Counted from the first letter of the stretch, positions 6,283 through 13,235 are shown. The stretch is 14,541 bases of DNA from Spirochaetia bacterium (GCA_021736505.1 JAIPFU010000026.1:1-14541), one strand, 5' to 3'. The notes: generated by a model from the letters alone, not told the origin. Translations and numbers: made by a program.

Positions 6283-7542
6283 ATGAAACGCTTATTCATG
6301 GTATGTGCCTTAGTCGCGTTAGCGGGAGGCATAATAATGGCAGCGGGAACGCAGGAAAAGGGGATAGAACCGGATAGCCCGTCCGAAATTGTCTACTACA
6401 CCTTCTCCGCGTCCCCGAATTATATTGAAGAACTGGACAGCATCGTATCACAATTCAATGAGAAAGAAAAGGATATCACTGTGCGGGTAGAAACCGTTGG
6501 GTGGGATGACTATTTTACCAGGCTGGAAGCCCAGATAGCTGGAGGATCTGCTCCGGATGTGTTTGAACTGAACTATGAAAGTTTTGTGAATTATGCATCT
6601 AAAGGAGTTCTTCTTCCCCTGGATGCTCAAATAGCTGAGGATGAGGACTTTGATACTTCCATCTTTTCTTCCCGTGCTCTGGAAGCTTTTGCATATCAGG
6701 GTACGCAGTATGGTATTCCTGAAACATTTTCTACTTCGGTTCTCTTCTACAATAAGGATATGTTCGATAAGGCAGGACTTGAGTATCCGGATGCTTCTTG
6801 GAATTGGGATGACACAGTTGAAGCTGCAGAGCAATTAACTAATAAAGATGCTGGAATCTGGGGCTTGTATTCTCCTATACAGTTTTGGGAGTTTTACAAG
6901 AAAGCCGCACAAAATGGAGGAGAGCTGGTCAGTGAAGATGGTTCCTCAATAACTATTGATGCTGAAGAGAATGTTGAAGCCCTGGAACTTATGCTGAGTT
7001 TTCTTGACAGGGGAATTATGCCGAGGGAAGAGGAACTAGGCGGTGCTGCCAACGAACAGGCTTTTCTCGACGGAAAAGTGGCTATGCTTGTTTCAGGGAT
7101 CTGGATGTTTGAAACTTTCAAGGATGCCGATTTTGATTGGGATATTGCTGTAGAACCTGGAATCAGCGAGAAGGCAACACACTTTTTTGCCAATGGACTT
7201 GCTGTTTCCCAATCCGTTGAGAATCCTGAAGCTGCATGGAAATGGGTAAAATTCTTTACTTCCAGCCCGGAGATGGTTTCAGTCAGAATGGAAAGTAACT
7301 GGGAATTGCCGGCTATACAGAACAAAGAGCTGGTTCAGAATTACTTGGAACGTACTCCGCCGGAAAACCGGGATGCCGTCTATGATTCTCTGGATTATGT
7401 TATAGTGCCTCCTGTTATTGAAAAACAAAATCGAATGCAGGATATCATTGGTAAAGCTATTGAAGAAGCTGTGCTGGGAACAAAGAGTGCTGCTGAAGCT
7501 CTTACTGATGCTGACCGGCAGGTGGAGCGACTGGTAGATTAA
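6283..7542 (+). CDS. Extracellular sugar-binding protein of the ABC importer (family 1 SBP)
   Basis: This 419-aa periplasmic solute-binding protein delivers the sugar to the adjacent permeases. A Sec signal peptide is clear: MKR, then a hydrophobic stretch to about residue 20, then MAAGTQEKG, with cleavage likely around residues 20-22. There is no lipobox cysteine, so it should be a soluble periplasmic protein rather than a lipoprotein. The mature protein shows MalE-type features: an early strand EIVYYTFSASPNY, WDDYFTRLEAQIAGGSAPDVFELNYE, YGIPETFSTSVLFYNKDMFDKAGL, FLDGKVAMLVSGIWMF, and a C-terminal helix with GKAIEEAVLGTKSAAEAL. It has the strongest ribosome site of the operon (AGGAGG, 6271-6276). 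Unusually, it follows the permeases instead of preceding them, and it is flanked by two RNA hairpins. Confidence 0.95.
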   Translation: MKRLFMVCALVALAGGIIMAAGTQEKGIEPDSPSEIVYYTFSASPNYIEELDSIVSQFNEKEKDITVRVETVGWDDYFTRLEAQIAGGSAPDVFELNYESFVNYASKGVLLPLDAQIAEDEDFDTSIFSSRALEAFAYQGTQYGIPETFSTSVLFYNKDMFDKAGLEYPDASWNWDDTVEAAEQLTNKDAGIWGLYSPIQFWEFYKKAAQNGGELVSEDGSSITIDAEENVEALELMLSFLDRGIMPREEELGGAANEQAFLDGKVAMLVSGIWMFETFKDADFDWDIAVEPGISEKATHFFANGLAVSQSVENPEAAWKWVKFFTSSPEMVSVRMESNWELPAIQNKELVQNYLERTPPENRDAVYDSLDYVIVPPVIEKQNRMQDIIGKAIEEAVLGTKSAAEALTDADRQVERLVD

Positions 7543-7626
7543 TATCGTTGATGATACTGATAGAGATGCTCACCATCCCGTTTCTAATTCGTATAAATTT
7601 TACATGGAATGAAAAGAATGAAATGA

Positions 7627-7665
7627 CTGCTGTGCTTCTCTGGAGTAATCCGGGGAAGACAGCAG
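7627..7665 (+). other. Large intergenic RNA hairpin with GUAA tetraloop after the binding-protein gene
   Basis: In the 191-nt gap 7543-7733, CTGCTGT (7627-7633) pairs with ACAGCAG (7659-7665). After one bulged G (7634), CTTCTCTGGA (7635-7644) pairs with TCCGGGGAAG (7649-7658), including two G-U pairs. The loop is GTAA (7645-7648), a GNRA tetraloop. The result is a 17-bp stem with one bulge. No T-run follows, so it does not look like a terminator. A 3' stabiliser or processing site for the binding-protein message, as in the E. coli malE-malF intergenic region, is the likeliest role. Nothing else in this gap is recognised. Confidence 0.7.
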
Positions 7666-7733
7666 GATATTCAAAACTATATGGAAATTTCCGGGATTGT
7701 GTCTGCATCAGTAAATACTTATTGGAGTTTTAC

Positions 7734-9914
7734 ATGGATTTACCTGAAAATCTATATAATGAATATAATCCGTATTCAGAAATATCACGATATCCCCTTG
7801 CAGAAGCTGAAAAGTACAGGGTGGAAAAAGCAGAAATCACGAAGCAGGTTCCAGGTTCTGTACAGTATACCTTGACTTTTTCGAATGGAGCAGCGATCCA
7901 GCGAACAATTAAGATACATGCTGATTCTGCGATAAAGCAAGATGCGAAAAAGCAAGATGCGGTAAAAGAAGACCTGGGAGATTATTTTATTCCCACTGTA
8001 CAGGAAACGAGTGGCTGTGTCTCCCTGAATGAGGATGGCGCTTATCCTGATGAACAGGAAATTTTTCTTCGTAGAGCAGAAGGTGCTTATCCTCAATTTG
8101 CACTGCAGATTTTCTACAAAAGCCACCACAATGGATTTTACGGTTTCGGGGAACGATTTAATATCTGTAATCAAATGGGTAATATGCTGGATATTAGAGT
8201 TTACGAGGAGTATAAGGAGCAGCAGGCTAGTAGTCGTACATATTTACCGATACCGTTTTTCTTTACAGACATGGGATGGGGGATGTTTACCGAAACTGCA
8301 GAACGAGTTGTCTATGACCTTGATAGTGAAGGGAAGGGTGTCTGGAGCATTCTTATACCCTTAACCGAGTTTAAGGAGAGTGAGTCTTGGTATTTTGGAG
8401 CCCCAGCGGATATTATTTCTGCATTTTCATCGAATATACAGCAATTATCAAAACCCCCTTCATGGGCATTCGGACCATGGATGAGCAGTAATGAGTGGAA
8501 CAGCCAGGAACGGGTGAAAAAGGAGATAGACCGTAGCAGAGAACTTGGAATACCCGCAAGTGTTGTAGTGATTGAAGCCTGGAGTGATGAGAAAAACTTC
8601 TACATTTGGAATGATGCTGAATTTACCCCTGTTTCCGGGGAAAAGTATTTGAGCAAAGCTGATTTTTCTTTTCCTGAACATGGTTTATGGCCGAATCCTA
8701 AAGCGATGATTGATGAAATCCACAGGCGGGATATGAAAATCATCCTGTGGCAGATCCCGGTTCTGAAGGCCCTTGATGAGCCTGAGCCGCAGAATACTGC
8801 TGACCGGGATTATATGATTGAGAAAGGCTATGCTCTTTATTGTGATAATGAAGGCGATAAAGCAAATTCAAAAAGTGCATCAGTAAGTGGAGATGAAAAG
8901 GAGAAAGTCAGCGGGAAATATGAAGTTTACCAGGTAAGGCCTTGGTGGTTTCCGAATGGCTATGTAATTGATTTTTCAAATGCTGAGGCGGCCGCCTGGT
9001 GGATGAGGAAACGGCAATATCTGCTGGAAGATTTTGAAATTGACGGTTTTAAAACTGATGGAGGAGAGCATATTTGGGGAGAGGATGTAAGAAATTCGCA
9101 AGGAGTCCGCGGACATGCTTTGGCAAATGTATTTCCTTCTCAGTATCTTTCAAGCTACTATAAGGAAGTTAAAGAAAGGCGGAATGGAGTTCTCTTCAGC
9201 CGTTCCGGATTTCTCGGCGCTGGATCAAGCCCAATGCACTGGACCGGAGATCAGAATTCAACTTGGGATGCCCATCGTTCCGTGCTGACTGCAGTAATAA
9301 ATGCTGGTTTATCAGGAATTCCCTTTATTGGTTGGGATATCGGTGGTTTCAGTGGTCCTATACCGGATGCAGAATTATATATCCGGTCCGCCCAAATGGC
9401 GTGCTTTGGTACAATGATGCAGTATCATTCCGAAAACAATGATCACAGAACGCCCATAATTGATCGAACTCCATGGAATATCGCTGAGCGGAGTAAGAAT
9501 CCAGCAGTAATTTCAATTTATCGATTCTATGCCGAATTGAGAATGAGTATGATCCCCTATTTGGACCATATTGCTGAAGAATGTGTTCGGGAGCATCTTC
9601 CTATGATGCGCCCGCTGCTGCTGGAGTATTCTGAGGATCAGGAATCTTGGGAGATTTTTGATGAATATCTTCTGGGTCATGACATGCTTGCAGCTCCCAT
9701 TTTTGAAAAACATGCTGTTGGAAGATCTGTATATCTGCCACCCGACAGGTGGATCGATATTTGGACAGGAGCAGTATATGAAGGAGGCAAATCGTATTAT
9801 TGTGCAGCTCCCTGGGAAATGATTCCTGTTTTCATTAAGGAAGGAGCAGAGATGCCCTTTCCTATACCTTTAGATGCTAAAAAGCTTCGTGCAGAGGGGA
9901 GCAGTGATGTCTGA
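7734..9914 (+). CDS. Glycoside hydrolase family 31 (alpha-glucosidase/alpha-xylosidase-like)
   Basis: This retaining alpha-glycosidase is probably cytoplasmic (no signal peptide) and acts on the imported oligosaccharide. From the chosen start it is 726 aa. The N-terminal beta-sandwich contains GFGERF (137-142). The TIM barrel contains GFKTDGGE with predicted nucleophile D442 and HWTGDQNSTW with predicted acid/base D506, followed by GLSGIPFIGWDIGGFSG and the beta-domain ending MIPVFIKEGAEMPF. It lacks the sulfoquinovosidase QQRW-type substrate motif, and the exact substrate is not readable. I chose the ATG at 7734 because TTGGAG lies 6 nt upstream and the N-terminus NPYSEISRYPLAEAEKYRVE looks like the family. 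The frame stays open to TTG 7548 (788 aa), but that stretch holds the hairpin at 7627-7665 and no good ribosome site. Two low-complexity charged inserts (residues about 66-80 and 370-398) are odd. It overlaps the next gene by 8 nt. Confidence 0.92.
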   Translation: MDLPENLYNEYNPYSEISRYPLAEAEKYRVEKAEITKQVPGSVQYTLTFSNGAAIQRTIKIHADSAIKQDAKKQDAVKEDLGDYFIPTVQETSGCVSLNEDGAYPDEQEIFLRRAEGAYPQFALQIFYKSHHNGFYGFGERFNICNQMGNMLDIRVYEEYKEQQASSRTYLPIPFFFTDMGWGMFTETAERVVYDLDSEGKGVWSILIPLTEFKESESWYFGAPADIISAFSSNIQQLSKPPSWAFGPWMSSNEWNSQERVKKEIDRSRELGIPASVVVIEAWSDEKNFYIWNDAEFTPVSGEKYLSKADFSFPEHGLWPNPKAMIDEIHRRDMKIILWQIPVLKALDEPEPQNTADRDYMIEKGYALYCDNEGDKANSKSASVSGDEKEKVSGKYEVYQVRPWWFPNGYVIDFSNAEAAAWWMRKRQYLLEDFEIDGFKTDGGEHIWGEDVRNSQGVRGHALANVFPSQYLSSYYKEVKERRNGVLFSRSGFLGAGSSPMHWTGDQNSTWDAHRSVLTAVINAGLSGIPFIGWDIGGFSGPIPDAELYIRSAQMACFGTMMQYHSENNDHRTPIIDRTPWNIAERSKNPAVISIYRFYAELRMSMIPYLDHIAEECVREHLPMMRPLLLEYSEDQESWEIFDEYLLGHDMLAAPIFEKHAVGRSVYLPPDRWIDIWTGAVYEGGKSYYCAAPWEMIPVFIKEGAEMPFPIPLDAKKLRAEGSSDV
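7934..7961 (+). repeat. 13-bp in-frame direct repeat inside the GH31 gene
   Basis: AAAGCAAGATGCG occurs at 7934-7946 and 7949-7961, offset by 15 nt (five codons). It encodes the duplicated KQDAK/KQDAV within KQDAKKQDAVKED. It looks like a slippage-born expansion of a surface loop in the N-terminal domain. Confidence 0.8.
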
Positions 9915-10989
9915 TTTGTATAAAGAGAGTATTGATTTCTTAAAAAACCAGCAATTTGATAATGGTGCCTGGTATGCTTCCCCGAACTTTGCTCCTTATC
10001 GGTACTGCTGGTTCAGGGATGGTGCCTTTATCTCTCTTGCGATGGAACGTTCCGGGAATTCTGCAGCTGCAGAGAAGTTTCATCGCTGGGTTCTTGAAAT
10101 ACTGGCACAGAAAGCGGCAATAATGGAACAAGCTGTTTCATATAGTAAAAATAGGAGGGACGTCAAGGAAGTTCCGGAAAATTTGCTGCTTCATACACGC
10201 TACCGAGCTGACGGCAGTGAAGGAGATATGTTCTGGGAGAACCATCAGCTTGACGGGCTGGGTACTTGGCTGCACATCCTTGCTGATTTTTATAGTAAGA
10301 GCACAAATGACATGAAACTGTCTGACCGGGACATCAGCCTTATTGATTCCGCTGCTGACTATTTGGAAAATCTCTGGATGTATCCATGCTATGATCTCTG
10401 GGAAGAGTATGGAGACAAAATCCATTTCACTACCCTTACTGCTGTACATGCAGGGTTGAAAGCTGCTGCTCTTCTGACTGGTAAAAACCGTGATGCTCCC
10501 TGTCGTGCAATTAAGGGGTACATAAACCAATTTTTTGTAAAGGACGGGCATTTTATAAAATTCCAGGGAGATAATCGGGTTGATGCGGCTATGATCGGAG
10601 CTGTTGTTCCCTATTCTCTTTTTTCTGAAGATCACCCGTTAATGATGGAAACAATGAGAAAAATCAGGAATGAACTCCTTGTGAATGGCGGTATACATCG
10701 GTATAGTAACGATACGTATTACGGGGGAGGTCTCTGGCTGCTTCTTTCAGCATGGTTGGGCTGGTACGATGTTTTAACGGACAATACGAAAGAGGCTGAT
10801 TGTATTGAAGAGTGGTTAGAAAAGCACGCCGACACCGCAGATGGAGCGCTGCCTGAGCAAGTAGATGATCATCTGAACGATCCTGAAAAACTTTCGTACT
10901 GGGAAAAAAAATGGGGAAAAAGTGCTGATCCCTTATTATGGTCTCATGCCATGTACGTACTATTTATACATGCCCGTCAGAATTCTTGA
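9907..10989 (+). CDS. Glycoside hydrolase family 15-like protein (glucoamylase-type (alpha/alpha)6 barrel)
   Basis: This inverting alpha-glucosidase-type enzyme would release glucose from non-reducing ends and probably works in the cytoplasm beside the GH31 enzyme. In its 360 aa I see WFRDGAF (35-41, substrate-binding Arg37-Asp38), WENHQLDGLG, CYDLWEEYGDKIHFTT with the predicted catalytic acid in E166/E167, GGGLWLLLSAWLGWY, LPEQVD with predicted base E317, and the closing SADPLLWSHAMYVL. These are GH15 landmarks. The usual bacterial N-terminal beta-sandwich (about 250 aa) is missing, so only the barrel is present. A glucodextranase- or trehalase-like specificity cannot be excluded. I chose the ATG at 9907, with AGGGGA (9895-9900) 6 nt upstream and an 8-nt overlap with the GH31 gene; an ATG at 9874 lies deeper in that gene without a ribosome site. 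Confidence 0.88.
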   Translation: MSDLYKESIDFLKNQQFDNGAWYASPNFAPYRYCWFRDGAFISLAMERSGNSAAAEKFHRWVLEILAQKAAIMEQAVSYSKNRRDVKEVPENLLLHTRYRADGSEGDMFWENHQLDGLGTWLHILADFYSKSTNDMKLSDRDISLIDSAADYLENLWMYPCYDLWEEYGDKIHFTTLTAVHAGLKAAALLTGKNRDAPCRAIKGYINQFFVKDGHFIKFQGDNRVDAAMIGAVVPYSLFSEDHPLMMETMRKIRNELLVNGGIHRYSNDTYYGGGLWLLLSAWLGWYDVLTDNTKEADCIEEWLEKHADTADGALPEQVDDHLNDPEKLSYWEKKWGKSADPLLWSHAMYVLFIHARQNS

Positions 10990-11056
10990 TGAGCTGTTCT
11001 GTATTCTGCTATGCTTCTATTATACGGCATTCGGAAATAAAGAGAAAGGAGAACTC

Positions 11057-11860
11057 ATGCTTGTTGATGTACATGCCCATTTTGATCAATACCATGAACA
11101 GCTTCAGGAAGCTTTAAATCAGCTGGAGGAGTACTCCATCAATACAATTGCTGTATCCATGGATACGGCAAGCTACGAACGTACTTGTGAAATAGCTGAA
11201 AAGAGTCCACGCCTGCTTCCAGTATTCGGAATTCACCCATGGGAGGCCTACCGATATGCAGGAGCAATAAAAAACGGCAAAAAAGTGGAGAAACCCGAAA
11301 AGAACGGAAAAATCATTGAACAAGGCGAGCTTGAGGAGCACCTTCGGCAGACACCCATGATTGGTGAGGCGGGTCTGGACTTTCATTGGGTTCGCGAAAG
11401 GAACCGTTGGGAACAGCAGATTGCGGTATTTTCGTTCCTCTGTGAATGGGCCGGGCGTCATGGTCTCCCTATGAACCTTCATACAAAGGGGGCTGAGCAG
11501 GAAGTTCTTGATATACTCCGGAAGTATGCTGTTGAGCGCTCCATTGTGCATTGGTACTCCGGCCCGGTGGAACTGATAGAAGCGTATCTTGATGCCGGCT
11601 GCTTCTTCAGTATCGGCTGCGAAGTTATCACATCAGAACATATTCAGAAAATCCTCCGCCGTATTCCCCTCAGCAGGCTGCTGCTGGAGACCGACAATCC
11701 GGGGGGCTATGAGTGGCTGTACGGAAAGATCGGCATGCCGAGGCATTTGTATGATACTTCCGTAATCGTTTCAGAGCTGTTGGGAGTTCCTCATGATGAA
11801 CTGGAAGAGCAGCTGATGGAGAACTGGGAAGGTTTCGGTATCTCTTTTAAGCAAGAGTAA
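11057..11860 (+). CDS. TatD-family metal-dependent hydrolase
   Basis: This 267-aa TIM-barrel metallohydrolase belongs to the amidohydrolase superfamily. TatD members are metal-dependent nucleases (3'-5' exonuclease or DNA repair), but many paralogues are uncharacterised. Visible metal ligands are VDVHAHFD (H6, H8), GEAGLDF (E104), NLHTKG (H142), HWYSG (H165) and LETDNPGG (D213), a complete TatD set; GIHPW is also present. An unusual Lys/Glu-rich insert lies after GIHPWEAYRYAG, about residues 71-100, with KNGKK and EKNGK repeated. The ATG at 11057 has AAAGGAGAA (11045-11053) upstream. The 67-nt gap after the GH15-like gene holds no terminator, so it may be the last gene of the sugar operon, though its role there is not obvious. 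Its base composition looks somewhat richer in G+C than the sugar genes, by eye. Confidence 0.88.
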   Translation: MLVDVHAHFDQYHEQLQEALNQLEEYSINTIAVSMDTASYERTCEIAEKSPRLLPVFGIHPWEAYRYAGAIKNGKKVEKPEKNGKIIEQGELEEHLRQTPMIGEAGLDFHWVRERNRWEQQIAVFSFLCEWAGRHGLPMNLHTKGAEQEVLDILRKYAVERSIVHWYSGPVELIEAYLDAGCFFSIGCEVITSEHIQKILRRIPLSRLLLETDNPGGYEWLYGKIGMPRHLYDTSVIVSELLGVPHDELEEQLMENWEGFGISFKQE

Positions 11861-11902
11861 AGCCGAAGGAGATATAGAGAAAGTTCAGGAAGTTCGGGAG
11901 GC

Positions 11903-11952
11903 GTAGAAGCTGCTGGGGATGTAAGATTTCTACACAATAAGAGGGTTTTTTT
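11903..11952 (+). terminator. Weak candidate terminator region after the TatD-family gene
   Basis: GTAGAA (11903-11908) can pair with TTCTAC (11928-11933) across a 19-nt loop, and a run of seven T lies at 11946-11952. The stem is short and the T-run sits 12 nt after it, so this is not a canonical intrinsic terminator. It is recorded because no better end is visible for the operon. Confidence 0.2.
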
Positions 11953-11959
11953 GCCGGAA

Positions 11960-11976
11960 AGGTGAACAAGATCACC
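11960..11976 (+). repeat. Upstream copy of the lacI-type gene start (16-bp direct repeat, imperfect palindrome)
   Basis: AGGTGAACAAGATCAC at 11960-11975 recurs exactly at 12075-12090, where it forms the GTG start and first codons of the regulator gene. With C11976 the upstream copy also forms inverted arms, GGTGA (11961-11965) and TCACC (11972-11976), around a 6-nt centre. It could be an operator pair or the footprint of a local duplication. Confidence 0.75.
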
Positions 11977-12060
11977 AAAAATAATAAAAATTTGGTTATT
12001 TTTCACTTTACAAAACGAAAAAATGGATTTAATCTGTGTTTATAGATCATAATACATGAT
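11977..12060 (+). promoter_or_regulatory. AT-rich control region before the LacI-family gene
   Basis: This stretch contains perfect inverted arms AAAAATAA (11977-11984) and TTATTTTT (11996-12003). A possible promoter follows: TTTACA (12007-12012), a 17-nt spacer and TAATCT (12030-12035), which is only a fair match. A palindrome ATCAT (12046-12050)/ATGAT (12056-12060) ends just before the ribosome site AGGAGG. One or more of these may bind the adjacent regulator, but none is a textbook LacI-family operator with a central CG. Confidence 0.35.
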
Positions 12061-12076
12061 TGTAGGAGGAGAATAG

Positions 12077-13087
12077 GTGAACAAGATCACTATTTCAGAT
12101 GTAGCAAAACACGCGGGTGTTTCAAAAACTTCGGTAAGTTATGTACTTTCAGGAAGCAAGCGGCTTAGCGAAGACGTGGAGAAGCGAGTGATGCAGGCGG
12201 TTGATGAATTAGGGTATACCCCGCCTGAACCTACCCGGAGACTGCAGAAGAAAGCTCCGAAAATTCTGAATTTCTGTCTTCCCCTGGAAAAAGGGAAGAT
12301 AAGCGATGACCCGTACTATATCCCCCTTATCGAGGGCGCCATGGAGTATGCTGCCTCGGAGGGCTATCATGTGATGATCACCCGACTCACCCAAGGAGAC
12401 ACAGCGGCTGAAAAGATGTTTTATAGGAGCTTTGATTTTGCAGATGGGGTCATACTGTGCAATCTGCAGCAGGATCATGTATACGAGCAGGCGCTGATTG
12501 AACATAAGATTCCCTATGTGGTGAACGGAACACCCGACAGCATTGACACGAAGTACTTTGTGGATGCAGATATCGAAGGCATCGGCTATAAGGCGGCTAT
12601 GTATCTCCTGAAAAAGGGACATACGCACATTCATTATATCAACCTTGCGGAGCATCTTGTTCAGAGCCGCCAGCGCTTGAGCGGCTTCAAGCTAGCCCAC
12701 GAGGAGTACAGTATTCCCTGGCAGGATGAACGCCACAGCTTCTGCAACGTGAGTATGCAGGATGCATATGAGTTGATGAAAAGTATACTTGAAAAACAAA
12801 ACAATAAAATTACTGCCATAGTCACATCCAATGAAATTCAAGCCAGAGGAGCGGTTAAGGCCCTTCAGGAGCAGGGGGTGGACATCCCTGGTTCTATGGC
12901 TGTTGTAAGCATGGGGGGCGGTAATCTTGCAGAAATAGGGCATCCGAAGCTGACAACCATAGATTTTTCTCCCGAGAAGATTGGGCGTGAATCAGCAAAG
13001 ATGCTTATTGAAGTCATTCAACGAAATAGAATAAGGCCGTCGCAGCTGATTGTTTCGGGTAAATTAATTGAACGGGAATCCACTTGA
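12077..13087 (+). CDS. LacI-family transcriptional regulator
   Basis: This 336-aa sugar-responsive regulator has the standard layout. The N-terminal helix-turn-helix is ITISDVAKHAGVSKTSVSYV (residues 4-23) and aligns without gaps to LacI residues 4-23. The recognition positions are K17, T18 and Y22, where LacI has Y17, Q18 and R22. A short hinge (PTRRLQKK) leads to a periplasmic-binding-protein-like domain from about residue 62, with YYIPLIEGAMEYAASEGYHV, FADGVILCN, IPYVVNG, VDADIEGIGYKAAMYLLKKGH, QSRQRLSGFKLA, AIVTSNEIQARGAVKALQEQG, and the closing TIDFSPEKIGRESAKMLIEV and KLIERES. The start is GTG with AGGAGG (12064-12069) upstream. It lies 148 nt before a sugar-binding-protein gene that it probably controls. 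The ligand is unknown. Confidence 0.93.
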   Translation: MNKITISDVAKHAGVSKTSVSYVLSGSKRLSEDVEKRVMQAVDELGYTPPEPTRRLQKKAPKILNFCLPLEKGKISDDPYYIPLIEGAMEYAASEGYHVMITRLTQGDTAAEKMFYRSFDFADGVILCNLQQDHVYEQALIEHKIPYVVNGTPDSIDTKYFVDADIEGIGYKAAMYLLKKGHTHIHYINLAEHLVQSRQRLSGFKLAHEEYSIPWQDERHSFCNVSMQDAYELMKSILEKQNNKITAIVTSNEIQARGAVKALQEQGVDIPGSMAVVSMGGGNLAEIGHPKLTTIDFSPEKIGRESAKMLIEVIQRNRIRPSQLIVSGKLIEREST

Positions 13088-13164
13088 TCGGGCATTAGGA
13101 AGGCGAGAAATTTAGCAGAAACAAGTAAGGACGAATCTTTTGGATTTGTTTGTTTGGTGTATTT

Positions 13165-13209
13165 TGCTGATGTTTCAGCTGACGAAAATCGATGGCGAAG
13201 GCATCAGCA
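13165..13209 (+). other. Inverted repeats in the leader of the second sugar-binding-protein gene
   Basis: TGCTGATG (13165-13172) and CATCAGCA (13202-13209) are perfect 8-bp arms 29 nt apart, ending 12 nt before the ribosome site. The left arm's GCTGA can instead pair with the nearer TCAGC (13175-13179) around a 4-nt loop, so two structures exclude each other. It could be an operator with wide arms or a leader RNA structure. No convincing promoter is seen in 13088-13235, although an A/T-rich TTTG triplet-of-four run lies at 13145-13156. Confidence 0.35.
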
Positions 13210-13235
13210 TAAAAAATAATGAAAGGAGTAAGACT

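Noticed and set aside
5745..6332. Minus-strand open frame of 195 codons over the MalG-type permease and the start of the binding-protein gene
   Set aside because: Both genes beneath it are certain from motifs, and the antisense translation has no family features.
7548..7733. Open 62-codon extension of the GH31 frame (TTG 7548, ATG 7551, ATG 7566, ATG 7623)
   Set aside because: None of these starts has a good ribosome site, the stretch does not resemble a GH31 N-terminus, and it carries a strong RNA hairpin. ATG 7734 has TTGGAG 6 nt upstream. Peptide evidence could overturn this.
11018..11023. TATTAT as a possible -10 box for the TatD-family gene
   Set aside because: No -35-like hexamer stands 16-18 nt upstream, so I do not call a separate promoter here.
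10922..11056. Upstream extension of the TatD-family gene into the end of the GH15-like gene
   Set aside because: It would overlap the previous gene by 68 nt and add 45 non-family residues, while ATG 11057 has a clear AAAGGAGAA site and starts at the expected VDVHAH strand.
11961..12042. 27-codon GTG frame starting in the upstream copy of the lacI-type gene start
   Set aside because: It has no ribosome site, diverges from the regulator after five codons and ends quickly; it is a by-product of the 16-bp direct repeat.
13145..13156. TTTGTTTGTTTG run resembling the ROK operator half-site
   Set aside because: It matches eight of nine bases of one arm, but no inverted partner exists at the right spacing; it is better read as a simple TTTG repeat.
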